The notes: generated from the sequence alone by a model not told the origin. DNA of 64,000 nucleotides from Diplolepis rosae (GCA_030998225.1 JAPYXD010000752.1:17872501-17936500); one strand, 5' to 3'; counted from the first letter of the stretch, positions 1-12,308 are shown. Made by a program: numbers and translations.

Positions 1-155
1 ACCAATAAAATTAGAGTCTACAGATCTCCGTTAGAATCTCTTTTATTACATCTTGAAACTGCAGCCTCAAATATTCTTTATTGTAGAATGATCTTAGGTA
101 GAACTAAAATATTTTTCTTAATTACGTGACTCACTTGACACGTTCCCTTAAGAAA
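1..155. repeat. Fragment of the TACATGTCC-ended MITE family
   Basis: The words GTCTACAGATCTCCGTTAG and GTGACTCACTTGACACGT recur in the fuller copy at 39035-39352 and in part at 21485-21730. The window edge or decay has removed one end. No gene is seen here. Confidence 0.5.
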
Positions 156-769
156 TCCAAATTGATTCGTATAATAAAATAGCATAATTAAAGTTCCTAA
201 AATAGATTGGTAAAATTTTACCAAACATAAAATTAAAGTGATCTTATAACAGAATTTAATTAGCTATTTCTAAAATTTACGATTGGAAAATGGCCTCGGT
301 ATTAAATAGCATAGTGTTTAGAAGAAGGCATGTACTTGCTTAAATTTGAATACTTTGAGGCTATTTATCGATTAGACCACGTGATGTCGATGATTGCAAA
401 TACAGTCTGCAAGATTATTTCAAACCTAATAACTTAAGTGGATTTTCTCTACCAAGTAAATCTTCTTTACTTTTTACATTCTCATGGCATATGAGAAGGT
501 TTTATATTTGTGTAAAATTAATGATAATTTGTAGACCTCATTTAGGAAAATAATTCTCCGTCTGAACTTTTTTTTCGTATCTCAAATATTTTGTCTAAAA
601 AGTGGAATTTGTTATTTTCGAAGGTATTTTTAAAATTCAAACGAAAAATATATATTTCAATAGAAACTGTCTCAGACAAAATGTGCAAACCTTATTGAAT
701 AGAGCAATTTTGCATTCTTACGTTTTTTTCGTATTACGCATATTTTGTTTTAGAAAAGCGAATTTTCGA
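156..769. other. A+T-rich spacer with no gene recognised
   Basis: Only short chance reading frames are present, with no splice-bounded coding stretch and no clear terminal repeats. Confidence 0.5.
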
Positions 770-1003
770 TTTTCAATATCGAAAGACCTGGGCTCGAATC
801 CCAGCGCAGTCGAAAGCGTCATTTTTTCCACAGAAAGATTTTCAAATTCTTTAAATATTGAATTTATTTGCATTATTTGCGATATAAGAGTTTGAAATTG
901 TCTACGAGGACACTTGTCGACAACGTATCCTATCTGATACGCGACTAGTGATCCTCCGATAATGTAGGCAGTGACAAAAATTTCCAACTCAACTAATTAA
1001 TTT
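770..1003 (+). repeat. tRNA-derived (SINE-like) fragment plus foldback arm
   Basis: Positions about 783-815 hold the 3' half of a tRNA-like sequence, including the T-arm CTGGGCTCGAATCCCAG, which is a near B-box. It is followed by the tail word CCACAGAAAGATTTTCAAA, which also follows the tRNA-like sequence at 60617-60687. Positions about 884-1003 match the right arm of the foldback at 60223-60550. The 5' half of the tRNA-like part, with its A-box, is missing, so this is a truncated copy. Confidence 0.6.
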
Positions 1004-1329
1004 GAAGTATTTTTTTAAATTAAAAAGAGAAAAATAAATCTTATAAAAAAATGTTGCGATTCAAATTTGTAGATTATTTTCCCATAAACTTTTTTATCCT
1101 AACGTTTTTTTCGTATCTTGTATAATTTGAATGGAAAATGGAATTTTGATATTGACTTTTTGCAATGTTAAACTTACTATAACTTTTCAAAATTTGATTC
1201 AATCAAAAAATATTATGAGGATAATTAGTAGAGATTTATAAGCGCTATCAGAAACCAATATTGCATATTTTGATTTTTCCAAAAACACAAAAAATGCTCT
1301 CATTTTCACAATTTCGGTCGGATGTAGCT

Positions 1330-2665
1330 ACTTAACAAACCAAATGATTTGAAATTTTTATCGTGTTTTTGGGACATATTCAGGATCACTCCATCCATAT
1401 TTAGTTACATTTGGATCATTGGAAAAAAAATGTTAAATAACACAGGTCTACATGGTTTCGTTATGGAGTAGCTGAGGTACATTTCCGAAGTAATTTTGGA
1501 CGCAGAAACCGAATCCGGGCTCAGAATTACTCCATCACGTCAGGTTTTCGAGTAATCCTAACCTAAAAGTGCGAAAAACACGGTTTTTCAGCTATATTTG
1601 AGCATCGATAACTTCGCGAATTTTTATTATTTTTTAAATATGAGAAAATCATGAAAAAGAGCCACTTTGAAAAAAAAATTGCAGGTTTCGCAATGACGGA
1701 TATATGGCGGGAAAAAAATGATAGGACGTCAAATTTGTTTTTTCGTTCTTATTTCTGATGAACGAGGCATAATATGAATAATGATAAGAATGGAAAAACA
1801 AATTTGACGTCCTATCATTTTTTCCCGCCATATATCAGTCATTGCGAAACCTACAATTTTTTTTTTCAATCGGTGATATCTCCGGTTAGAAAAATTAAAA
1901 TGATACATGTAAATAGTGAAATGGAAAGCTGAAAAGTGGCTCTTTTGATGGTTTTTTCATATTTGAAAAATAATAAAAATTCGCGAAGTTATCGATGCTC
2001 AAATATAGCGAAAAACCGTGTTTTTCGCACTTTTAGGTTATGATTACTCGAAAACCTGACGTGATGGAGCAATTCTGAGCCCGGATTCGGTTTCTAAGCC
2101 AAAAATTACTTCGGAAATAACTATCGGTATTTCTATAACAATCACAACCTCATATTTTCTAGACATAATATTCAACAATTTATGAGTTTGAAAATATAGC
2201 AATCTTTGGTAGAACGTATCGTGGATACCATTAGAGCTATCACTTTCAAATTTTTACCCATTGTTTTCAACTATGTAAGGAAGAATCCATGCCTAGGGTT
2301 TTTTGAAAATAATGATTTTACGATTTTTGGTGGTCTTCTGAACTTATGTCCTGAATTCGTTCATCTTTTCTCTGGATTAGCAAAACATAAGACCGTCAAA
2401 AATGAAATCCGACAATTTCCTAGGCACTGACTCTTCCTTACAATGTCAAGGGCAATCGGTAAAAATTGGAAAGTCATAGCTCTAATGGTATTCACGATAC
2501 ATTGTACCAAAGATTACTATGTTTTAAAAACCATAAATTATTGTATATTATTTCAAATTTGTTTTTCCAATGGTCAAAATATAACTAAATTTGGATGGAG
2601 TGACTCTGAGTATGTTTCAAAAACACGGTAAAAATTTGAAATCTTTTGGTTCAGAGATACTGATT
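1330..2665. mobile_element. Long foldback (hairpin) element
   Basis: The left arm (about 1330-1755) returns in reverse complement on the right (about 1786-2115 and 2555-2665). Matching words include AATCCGGGCTCAGAATT with its complement near 2077-2095, and the ATGATAGGACGTCAAATTTG pair on either side of the loop at about 1755-1786. The outer arms share GGATGGAGTGA and its complement. The right arm is interrupted by a separate inverted repeat at 2172-2543. There is no open frame for a transposase, so the element is non-autonomous. Target duplications could not be assigned. Confidence 0.75.
2172..2543. mobile_element. Inverted-repeat element nested in the foldback right arm
   Basis: Left-side words such as TAGAGCTATCACTTTC, GTAAGGAAGA and CCTAGG have inverted partners GAAAGTCATAGCTCTA, TCTTCCTTAC and CCTAGG on the right. 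The stretch interrupts the right arm of the larger foldback at 1330-2665, which fits a later insertion. The reading frames here are by-products of the palindrome. Confidence 0.55.
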
Positions 2666-2679
2666 TTGTGAGGCATGAA

Positions 2680-2958
2680 AATGACCAAATTCCTGTAAAA
2701 TTTAATGTAAGATAACTTTTTTATTTAACAAAATATCTTTCTGAAAATTTTCAAAATACAACAGAAGATGATAAAGAACGTCTGTGAAGTTTTTTTGAGT
2801 GAAAAATTAGCGAAAATTTTTACAGTCAACTATAATTGTCGATAAGTTTTCAAAATTTTTACTGAAAAGAAGTTAACAGACGTGCTTTATTGTCTTTTGT
2901 TACGTTTCCCAAATTTTCAGAAAGATATTTTGTAAATTAAAAAAGTTATCTTACGTGA
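2680..2958. mobile_element. Palindromic MITE (CCTGTAAAA / GTAAGATAACTT family)
   Basis: GTAAGATAACTTTTTTATTT near 2708 is inverted as AATTAAAAAAGTTATCTTAC near 2936-2955, and AAAATATCTTTCTGAAAATTT is inverted near 2915-2935 (quoted words trimmed to the matching core). Related copies occur at about 37290-37480 and as the outermost layer of the nest at 11058-12560. No protein is encoded. Confidence 0.65.
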
Positions 2959-4480
2959 ACGAATAAATGTATAATTCAGTCACATGGTCCGATATTGATC
3001 CATGGCCTTAAGGAAATATTCTAATCAAGATGGTTCAAAAAATCGAATTTTTTTTTCCGTTTATTTATAATGTAAATAATATAGAAATCGTGTGTGCCAG
3101 AGCGTTTTTCTTAATAATTAATACTTTTTATGTTTTATGGTCAAATTTTGTTAAATGCGAAAAACACACAAAAACAGACTCAAAAGCGTCATTCGGCATT
3201 AAAAATAGCGCAAATTTGTTAATAACTAATATTTTTCATGTTTCCGAGCTTAAAACGATAGTCACAAGTCTACTTTCGTTAAAAAAAATTTCATCCGCTG
3301 TTAAGGCGTTGTCATGACAACATTAATGAACATTTTCATTGAGATCAAACTATTTTTTGTTAATTTATATCTTGTACAAAAACATTTTTGTTATTGATTT
3401 TACACAGTTTTTTAATACAAATCTGTCAGGCAAACACAACTCTTCAAAAAGTAAGTAGGTCGCTTGCGCAGATGATTTTTCCACGAAGGACCATCTGAAA
3501 CAGATAAAGCAAAGAGTTTCAGATTTAGTACGACAGTCGCTATATCCTGAACCTCAACCAATAAAATCCATACAAAAATTTCAAAATGGCGGAAATTCTT
3601 TTTAAAAAAATGTTTTTTAAATTGTTTTTTGCACAAAAAAATAGTAAAAAATAAAATTTTTACTTAGCTGAGATCCAGGACATAGCTAAGTATGTGAGGA
3701 AAATGTGGTAAAAATTTCAAGAGGATCGGTTCAGTAGTTTCAAAAAATTGATCTGCGCAAGGAAGAAAAACGTCATTTCGAAAAAAACGCGTTAAGTTTT
3801 TTTTTTAGAAATTTCTTCTGGCGAACTAAATGAACATACAACTGCGAACTTTTCAGCACATATTTATTCATATTTGGAGCACACTTTAAAATTTTTCAGT
3901 CCTAAATCGTCTCTCATTGCTGAACTATACGGTAACTTAGCCACTCATCTCTAAAAAAAGTTTTTTGCGGTGACTAAGATTGCAAGCGTTTTGCTTATCT
4001 AACACAAAAAAATCAAATGTCATTTTAATCTGTGAAATAAGAACTAGTCTTTGGACTCGGGTCATTATAAATGTTGAAAAGTAAATTTTCGGCATGTTAT
4101 TGAATATTTTTTTGTGAATTTTGGTATTTTTTGTTTCGAGGTATCGTGGTAGTTTGAAAAATACAATTTTAAGAAAAACACGTTTAAAGGTTCAAATATG
4201 ATTACCACCAATAAAATTTTGACTCACCGTCAATCTGCTATCTGGCACATATTCTACTCTATATTTGAATGCAATTTATGCAACAAAAAAAAATTCAATT
4301 TTTTGAACCAGTTAAACAGGATGACCCCCTTAAATCACAGAATACAATTAGTCATAGCTGCTCACTCCTTCGCATGCTAAAGTTTGCTGTGTACCCTAAA
4401 TTCTAGCGGCAGTGAATTTCGAGAGTCTGAGTAGAAGTAGGCAACTATTGATTGTCGCATCAGAGGCATAGGGGCTGCCG
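2959..4480. other. Spacer with no gene recognised
   Basis: Reading frames here are short, low in complexity and not bounded by convincing splice sites. I see no clear terminal repeats, although the local base pattern resembles old transposon debris. Confidence 0.4.
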
Positions 4481-5130
4481 GTGGCCAGTCAGCTGACACA
4501 ACTCCTCGTTGAGTAGCAACAGCTGATCCATCCGCACACTATCACATCGCATCGCAACCACCGCCGCATTGCCGCTCTCCCCCTGTTCCGCTCTACGACT
4601 CTACCATTCTACCAAACCAACCAACTCTTTTATGGCCCTTTGTCGCGGGGCGGGGTGCGAGCAGCGATCGCGGGGTGGGGTGCGAGCAGTGATCGCGGGG
4701 TGGGGTACGAGCGGTGATCGCGGCGCGTTTGGCGTGGAGGAGGCTCGCGAGTCGCAAGGGGGAATCGCTCCGGAAGGTGGGTGGTGGGCACAATGTCTCC
4801 GCGCCGGCAAAACGTCACACCGTCAGTCCGTCACAGTCGCGTAACAGCGTTCCGCGTGCGAACGTCGATCTTTCTCTTTCGCGTCGTCCGAAGACACGCG
4901 GAAGAGGCCGCCTATTATGGCGGCGAACGTGTTCTTAAACTACCGCAATAAGTGCGGTTCACCTCTTGTGTCTACGCCTTAAGGTCTCAAGCAAAAATCT
5001 CTTCTTATTAGAAAGTGCGCCGGTAAAGCTCCTTTTCTTCCTCCCACGACCCCGTCCCTTCCTCCTCTCTCTTTCATTCTTTTGTCTAGCTGTTCCGCTT
5101 CGCTCGAAATCTACCCGATATCGACACAAA
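4481..5130. promoter_or_regulatory. CpG- and G+C-rich island, possible distal promoter
   Basis: Against a strongly A+T-rich background this stretch is rich in CG dinucleotides (GTCGCGGGGCG, GATCGCGGCGCG, GTCGTCCGAAGACACGCGG). It holds the three-copy 25-bp repeat at 4645-4719 and a GCCGCCTATTATGGCGGC palindrome at about 4908-4925. Overlapping reading frames on both strands are expected from the composition, and none looks like a known protein. It lies 12 kb upstream of the first Mob2 coding exon on the same strand, so it could be a distant promoter or untranslated first exon. That is inference; no splice link can be shown. Confidence 0.4.
4645..4719. repeat. Tandem repeat, three copies of a 25-bp G+C-rich unit
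   Basis: Three adjoining copies of a unit like GCGGGGTGGGGTGCGAGCAG plus TGATC differ by a few substitutions (4645-4669, 4670-4694, 4695-4719). Runs of G separated by short spacers could form a G-quadruplex, which is inference. Confidence 0.8.
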
Positions 5131-5853
5131 GAAAACGACACGGTATTAAAAACTCGATGAGTTGGCAATTTTCAGAACCAGATCTTACTTATGTTTTCTC
5201 GCATTTTGCTATATGGACTTAGCACAGTACATTCTTGAGAACGAATCCTGAATCGATCATCCACCACGATTACCTCACACCGAGTCTTTCTCGTATCTTG
5301 CACTACATTCTATTTTCCAAGTGACATAGTAAAAAAATATACTTTGTGGAATGAGGAAATTCTGCCCTTGTGTCAAGTTCGATTGTTATTTTAGTTGGAT
5401 CTAGTGTCTTAATTTGGGATCAGTCGATTGATCAGGTATAGCGTTTTGTTTTCAAAAATTGATCCAGAATTTCTCATCAATATGGTATGGTGGTCGTCCT
5501 GTATATGATTTTAAATCAACATAACATCTTACCCCCTGCTGAAAAACTCCCCAAGAGGACATGTGTTAACTAAAATGCAGTCAAGTCCCTGCATAGTGGG
5601 TTACTCTATTTTTTTAGGGAAATGTGAATGCTGCACAGTAGTTTTCATGGCACCTATGGTTGCGGATATTTTCTTTTTGATACATTTTAATTTATATACT
5701 TTTTTTAATTACAAAATTAATTTCAAATATTATTGGTGTTCATAGTTCGCTTTAGGGTTTAGAAAAAATTTACCCGACACATGCAATTTTCTAGATTTCT
5801 TCCATTTGTATTTTTATAGAAATAATTTCTCACTGATGAGGACTCCATTCAGA
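5131..5853. other. Spacer with no gene recognised
   Basis: No splice-bounded coding segment or clear repeat termini seen. Confidence 0.4.
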
Positions 5854-6236
5854 CACCCAGAAAAAAGTTTTATTTAAATTTAAGAAATCGTTTTTTTAAC
5901 TTTAATTCGAAGTAAAAACACGCTTAGAACGAATATAAATTTATTTGATTTTAAGAAATCACGTTTTTAGCCTTTTTTTAATGAAAGAAATTATTTTTTT
6001 AACATTATTTATTTGATGTTAAAAACTATTCCTTCGATTCAAATACAGTACTGGCAAAAACATGAGAAATAATTTATTCAATTTTATTATCTTTGAACGA
6101 AGATAAATTTTTCTTTAAATTAATAACATTATTCAGTGAGTCACATTACGTATGTACTATGCGACTGCACAGACATTTATTTCTTTAATTCAAAGAAAAA
6201 AAACAATCAAGAAATTTCTTTAAATCGAAGAAACGA
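5854..6236. mobile_element. MITE of the CACCCAGAAAAAA-ended group
   Basis: It starts with CACCCAGAAAAAAG. Its interior (TTTAAGAAATCGTTTTTTTA, then TTTGATTTTAAGAAATCACG) is the reverse complement of the interior of the element at 16332-16689, so the two are copies in opposite orientation. The right end is worn and its position approximate. No coding capacity. Confidence 0.6.
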
Positions 6237-6458
6237 CCATATAGCCATGCACAAATTTGTTTGAGTCGAAACGTTTGAAAATATGAAACCTTGAGTTACA
6301 TTTTATTCTGGACCCTAAAGCCAACTATGATTTTCGTTATTTCAATTATTTTCTATATTTTAATCTTTCACAAAAATTTTGAATTAATTTGATAATTTAT
6401 GGCACTGAATAGGGCCCCCATATGTGGCCGAAACGTTTGACATTCTTTTTTACTTTTT

Positions 6459-7084
6459 AAAGTGACATGTTTGATAACATGTCTGTTATTATATTGACCC
6501 ACAATCCATAGAATTTTTTGTTCATTTCTCGTTATTTTGGCATAGGGTCAGATTCTTTTTCTATACCAAAATAACGAGAAATGAACAAAAAATTCTTTTT
6601 TACCTTTTTTACGTTCTATTATATCTATCATTGATAATTTTTAAATGATAAAATAAGAAGAAATTGACCCTATGCCAAAACAACAAAAAATTAATACAAA
6701 TTCTATAATTTTTGGGTCAATATAATAGCAGACATGTTTTCAATTATCTCACATTATAGTACCTGGACTGCTTCATTTTGAATTGCAAGCTATGAGATAA
6801 GTTTTTGAGTTTTATGATTTTCTTTATTTTAATTATCTCCTATATTTTAATATCATACAGAAATTTTGAATTAATCTTTTAATTTATGACACTGAAGAGG
6901 GCCCCCATATGTGGCCGAAACGTTTGCCTTTCCTTTTTTGCGTTTTTTATGTCTAACATTAATCATTTTTAATCCAAGAGAATAAAAAGAAACTGACCCT
7001 ATGCCAAAACAACAAGAAATTAATAAAAATTCTGTGAATTTTGGGTCAATATAATAGCAGACATGTTATCAAACATGTCACTTT
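6459..7084. mobile_element. Terminal-inverted-repeat element, AAAGTGACATGT family
   Basis: The left end AAAGTGACATGTTTGATAAC is mirrored at the right end by GTTATCAAACATGTCACTTT. The repeats run inward through TATATTGACCC and GGGTCAATATA. Another inner copy of the GGGTCAATATAATAGCAGAC end lies at about 6713, and the word CCCATATGTGGCCGAAACG occurs at about 6418 and 6905, so the locus looks internally duplicated. A third copy of the terminus is at 63808 near the window end. No transposase. Confidence 0.75.
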
Positions 7085-8102
7085 ATAATGGTACCAAAAA
7101 TATTTAATATTAATGCTAAGGCTCGATATAAGTCCTGCCCATTACAAATTTAATTTTTTTATAATTTTATTTTTGCATAACATTTTTTTTCGTGTATAGA
7201 AGTTCATGTGGGTTCTTACACGAATTCCTATATGCGTTTTCTAAATGTAATTAAACAGGAACTTATGTATGGTCCCATTTGGGTACCTTCATGTGTCCTT
7301 ATGTGGAGTTTTTCGGTAGATCTGCTAGAAAATACAGTAGAATACAACACAATAGAGTAAAGTGAAATTAAAAACTAAATCTGCAATTGATTACCGTTTG
7401 AAAAATATCTATCTATGAGAAGTGTTACACTAAGTTAATAACATGTGTACAGATCATCTTCTAAAATATCTTGTTAATAAGATTGTGCTATCCTATGCTC
7501 GCAAGGTCTTCTATCACGTCTCGTTGCGTATGTCCTAGAAATCTTTAGTTGTTAACTTTTGTAGTATATTGTATTAATGTGGCAATAGCATTTATGACGT
7601 AACGTTGAATGAGTTTCACTCTGCGATTCCTCAAATATGAAATATATTCCGCTATCTTATCTCCTTATTAACATGATTTCTAGACGCAATATCGAATTTT
7701 TTCAATAAAATTATATCTAATCAGGACTAAACTTTTAATTAAATATTACAAAGCACAGAACTTAACTTCGTGTGGTAACGAGAAATTTCCTGTTATTACA
7801 AAATTCTGTTGTACATTGCTTTTCCATTGTCCCATTTTATGTCGTAACTTGCAAGCTTTATGGTTTTTTATATGTTGATGAAATTTTGAAATGTACACTG
7901 TTGGAAATTCCTACCGTAATTTCTCAAAACATGTGACTGGAGTTTTATTTAGTTACAGTTTTGTAAAATTAAGATGAAATTTCTGAAAATTCAGTTACTT
8001 TTTAGTAAATTTAGGAAACAATTTCTTAATTTTCAGTTATGATGTGTCGAATATTCTGATACTTGTGTCTCGAAATTGTTAAACTTGTAACAGGAATGAT
8101 TT
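7085..8102. other. Spacer with no gene recognised
   Basis: A+T-rich, no splice-bounded coding stretch. Words at about 7935-8040 (GTTACAGTTTTGTAAAATTA, GAAAATTCAGTTA) recur at about 9075-9190 beyond the foldback, suggesting older repeated sequence around it. Confidence 0.4.
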
Positions 8103-9050
8103 AAAGTAGTTCATACACGAAAATTAGACCTCAGTCAAAAATAGATAATTTTGCTTTCAGGAATAGAAATATTATTATTGAAGGGTCAATTTGAAAGAGA
8201 AAAGATTATTTTCCATGAAAAAAATTTGAAACACAGTAAAATAATTTTATTTATAAATTTTATTTTTGCCTCAACTCTTTTTCTTATCGCTTTTCACCAA
8301 ATTTTAAAAAATTATGCGATTCCAATAAATCACGAATCACTTTATCAAGGAAAAGATTCTCTACAACCTAGCCGTTTCCAATTTTTGGAAATAAATTCTT
8401 TAATGGCTGAAACCATTAAAAGAAAATTTTCCAAAACGAAATTTTTATAAACAAATTGCTAAATTTGATAATTATTAGAATCGCATAATTTTTGAAAATT
8501 TGTTAAGGAACGATAAGAAAAAAAGTTGGGGCAAAAATAAAATTTACCAATAAAATTATTTTTCTGTGTTTTAATTTTTTTTCATGGAAAATAATCTTTT
8601 ATTTTTCAAATTAACCCTTCAATAATAATATTGCTATTCTTGAAAGCAAAATTATTTATTTTTGCCTGTGGTCTAATTTTTGTGCAGGGTGGCCGCTTGA
8701 CCGGGAAACCGGGAAAACCGGGAAATGACCGGGAATTTTTTTAAATTTTTAATAAAAAACGATTTCAATTTGTTTTAAATGTGTTACATAAAGTGATTTA
8801 CTTATATATTAAATTATGCATTTCGAAATTCCCGCCTTATTTCGTGATTTCGGTATACCAGGAGAAATTACATTGCAGAATATTAGACAAAAAATATTTT
8901 AAAACTTTAAAAACTCAATGCATCAACTGTTATTTATTGGAAACTATTTTTTTAATGACCGGGAAAAAATTTTCGATGACCGGCAAATGACCGGGAATTA
9001 TTTTCGTCTATGAAAACGGCCACCCTGTTTGTGGATGAACTTCCTTAACG
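8103..9050. mobile_element. Foldback element with an inserted MITE
   Basis: Left-arm words AAAATTAGACC, ATTATTATTGAAGGGTCAAT and GATTATTTTCCATGAAAAAA are repeated inverted at about 8580-8685. The arms continue inward to about 8400 (CTTATCGCTTTTCACC region against AACGATAAGAAAAAAAG). The right arm is split by the MITE at 8685-9027. The short frame at 8151-8450 lies wholly in the palindrome and is not a gene. Confidence 0.75.
8685..9027. mobile_element. MITE with CAGGGTGGCCG ends, hAT-like termini
   Basis: The ends are CAGGGTGGCCG and CGGCCACCCTG. The interior has several ACCGGGAAA words near both ends. It is flanked by TTTGTG on both sides (8679-8684 and 9028-9033). Taking out the element and one TTTGTG restores the arm of the surrounding foldback, which confirms the borders. 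CAGGG termini are typical of hAT-type MITEs, but hAT target duplications are usually 8 bp and only 6 bp match here, so the superfamily is tentative. Non-coding. Confidence 0.8.
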
Positions 9051-11057
9051 TTTTGGGTAACTGAACATTTTGTTACAGTTTCTTAATTATATAATAAATT
9101 GGATAAAAATTCTGTTACAGTTTGGTAGTTTTAAGATACATTTTATGAAAATTCAGTTTAGTTTCATAATATTAAGAAAATTTTCAGAAAATTCAGTACA
9201 TTTTTCCCTTACTCAAAAAAGTCATAAATATCGTTAAATTTTACGTTACCTTTGTAACATCAAAATATTGTAAATTTCCGAACATTTCTAAGAGTCTATA
9301 TTAAGACATAGGACGTCTATAAACTGATATAAATAACGAGCTCAATTTTTGTCCCTATTGTGTGAATTACCACCCAGTTGTAATTAACGCTCGGTAGCGC
9401 TCGCCTAATCGTCTTCATAGTTTGAATCAATTGGAAAGCGGAATACTAGTCTAGGTGAAGTAATTTAACATGCTGTGTTGTGTTCTTTCAATATAGCAAT
9501 TCTAATTTTATTTGAGTAGGACCTTTATTGATCATCTAGTATACTTAAGAGAAAAGAGCTACGGTCTCTAATGTTGCATGATGTATTATATTGCATTAAA
9601 ACATGACCCAATACTCAGAACGAAATTGTTTATCGATTATCTACTTGAGAGTTATATAATAGTTATATTGCATCAACTAGGAAGTTTAATTATCCCAGTC
9701 ATCCAAGATCAATTTTCTGGCTCTAATCCAAATTAGAGTCTTTCTAATCTAATCTTATTTTCGTTTCAAATCTAGAATCTGAAAAATATAAATAATAAAT
9801 TCTACTAGGTACCTAGTTCAACTTTATGTTGAATATTCAGTCTTTTAGGTTCACTAGTATTGATTGCAAGTAAGCAGTGCTTCCATATTCGGTTTGCCAA
9901 GTTTTAAATCAAGATAGATCATCCTGATCTCATTTATAGCCTTAGTTGTTACATTTCAGGGTGAGATTCGACAGTTCAAAGGCTGAATTTCATTTCGCGT
10001 ATTGAGGAATTTAAAATGGTTATTTATAATATCAATAAACATCTCGAATTAGTTGTTGAACTTTGAGTTAGAGATTTTCAGTAGTTTTAATAGCATTCAA
10101 TACAGTTCTAGTAACGCATTTGGTTTTTTAGGAAATAACAAATGTTATGTCCCCTCTTTCTCATATATCAATTTTACGATTTTGTAATAAAAAGTTCACG
10201 TAAACGATTATTTTGTTAAAGACGTGAATAGAAAGATAGGACATTTTTAGAGGGCTAAAATGTTATCCTAAGTAGGTGTTTAGACATACAAGTATAAGCC
10301 TTCATGGAGATATCTTGTATTCAAAATACGCTTTAAACGTAACAGAAAAAAAAACATCTCCCTGAGTTTCAGAAATACTTTTACTACTGTATTTGCACCT
10401 GCTAAGGTTTGAATTAATAAACATGTTGAAGTTCTAAAATTCGTTTACTGTACTTCAGTGTTTCAAGGTCTGCTGACTTTACGGTTACTAAGTCCCGTTA
10501 TAGTGTTTCATAAATCTGAGCTGAATTGGTATCTTTTATGCTTCATGCATGCGGTTCTAATTGCCCCTAACTTTAATCTCCGTTAAACCACAAGCATCAT
10601 TTTCGGATATTATATATGAGTATATTTTTTTCTATCTTGATCCTCTTTTTGTAGAAAAGAGTGATCTTGAGAAATTTTATGATGCTTATATGATTTGTTT
10701 TATCATTAAAATTCCCATGTGTCCTTTATGCGTGAAAGTTTGGTCTAAAAAGTTTTATTAGCAGATTTCCTCTGCCCTACATTCTGGTATTATAGTTGTC
10801 TTTCTTTTAGTTTACTTATTTAATAATTTTTTCTTAATTTTGCCTTGACCACGATTCATGTCAATGCAAATAAAGAAGTATAGAGTGAAAAACGAAGTTT
10901 TTTACGTTACATGATACAAATTATAGTTTTCTGTTTATAGATCATTTAGCAATTTCAGATTCTTGCAAACATCTGTACAAATTAATTTCATTAATGCATT
11001 TTATGTATCGCATTAAATTTCTTGGTTCAGGACACTAATACATTTTCTTGACCACGT
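9051..11057. other. Spacer with no gene recognised
   Basis: About 2 kb of A+T-rich sequence. Short frames such as that at 10561-10761 have no splice context or recognisable product. No terminal repeats identified. Confidence 0.4.
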
Positions 11058-11287
11058 GACCGAATTCCTGTAAAAGACCTTGCAAGAAAAGTTTTTTGTT
11101 TAAAAAATTTCTTTCTGATAATTTATTAAGTAAAGGAGCAGTCAATAGAAAACGTCGTTTTAATAACAATTTTTCAAAAAATTGTACACTTAGGAAAACG
11201 ATTTGATTAAATCAAAGAAAATTATTCGTTTGAAAAACTTTCTTTGATTTAAATAAATGATTTACTTGAATCAAATAAAATTTGGTT

Positions 11288-12308
11288 CTCTCTAAATCTG
11301 AATCAGTCAAATTTTCACTAATTGAATCTGTGATTTGCCTTTTCACTGATTCATCAGTGAAAACAATATTTTTCGCTGTTAAGGACGTTCTCTTGAAAAT
11401 CACTTTTCTTTAGATTTCTTTCAAACTTCGTAAATAAGTACTTTTTACCATGATCTACAAAGCGGTAAAAAGATTAGCATCAAGACCGGTACTTAAAATC
11501 GAAAAATTAAGCTCTAAAGTTGAATCTCTTAACACGTGTTAGATAGGCGTAGTTCAGTTTCGCGATACCTTTCTTCACATTAAAAGCACAATTTTCTTTA
11601 GATTTTTTTGAAAAACTAGTATATTATACTAGAGATTATAAAGAATCGTATGCCATCATAAAAAATACGTGTACCGGCACTACTTTTAAAGATATAGTTG
11701 TTGAAACTCGCAGTTGCACAAATTCTTAGCCGGCTTGCTGAAGCAAATATGGTGACTTGGCAACACCGCATCAACAGCGCGCGCGTACGCTTACATTTGA
11801 CATTGCTTCCAGAGCTTTGTTTTTACGAGCAGCTGATTTTTGTGAAATAAAAAATCCATTTTTGTTGCGAAATTTATTAGACATCTTATTAGTATTTACA
11901 AACTGTCAATAAACTCATAATAGAACCTCTCTCACACCATATGCTTTCGACTCGATATGAGAAAGACAGGAAAGCGGTGTTGCTAAATCGCACAAATCGA
12001 CGCAGAAGACACATTTTGTTACTTTTGCGCATAAACGGTGCTCAACTCATTCGGTTAGAAAGCTTAACAGTAATCCCACTACCTATGATAGAGTAGGATG
12101 AGCACATCTACGGGCAAGAGAACGTCCTTAAAACAGTTAATTTTCACTGATTAATAAGTGAAAATAATATTTTCCACTCTTAAATCAGTTACTTTTCACT
12201 GAAGTAATCTGTGAAATTTGACTGATTCACAGTGACCTCTTTTTAGCTATTCAAATCGGTCAAATTTCACTGATAATCAGTAGATTTTGACTGATTCCGA
12301 TTTAGAGA
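11288..12308. mobile_element. Third layer: CTCTCTAAATC-ended MITE
   Basis: It begins CTCTCTAAATCTGAATCAGT and ends ACTGATTCCGATTTAGAGAG. The arms carry many ACTGATTNATCAGTGAAAA palindromes, like the cleaner copy at 17284-17555. The bases beside both ends are TT rather than TA. It is split by the element at 11383-12127. Confidence 0.75.
11383..12127. mobile_element. Innermost layer: TTAA-flanked element, piggyBac-like target
   Basis: A perfect 13-bp terminal inverted repeat (GGACGTTCTCTTG ... CAAGAGAACGTCC) is flanked on both sides by TTAA (11379-11382 and 12128-12131). TTAA duplication is the hallmark of piggyBac-type insertion. Removing the element and one TTAA restores the ACTGTTAAATCAGTTAAT pattern seen in related MITE copies. 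There is no transposase frame. The 745-bp interior contains a short inverted repeat around AACACCGC (about 11761) and GCGGTGTT (about 11974). Confidence 0.8.

Noticed and set aside
4569..5168. Overlapping frames on both strands in the CpG-rich island as genes
   Set aside because: Open frames on both strands are expected in G+C-rich DNA with few A+T stop codons. None resembles a known protein.
8151..8450. 99-codon frame as a membrane protein gene
   Set aside because: It lies wholly inside a foldback and its sequence is one arm and the loop of the hairpin.
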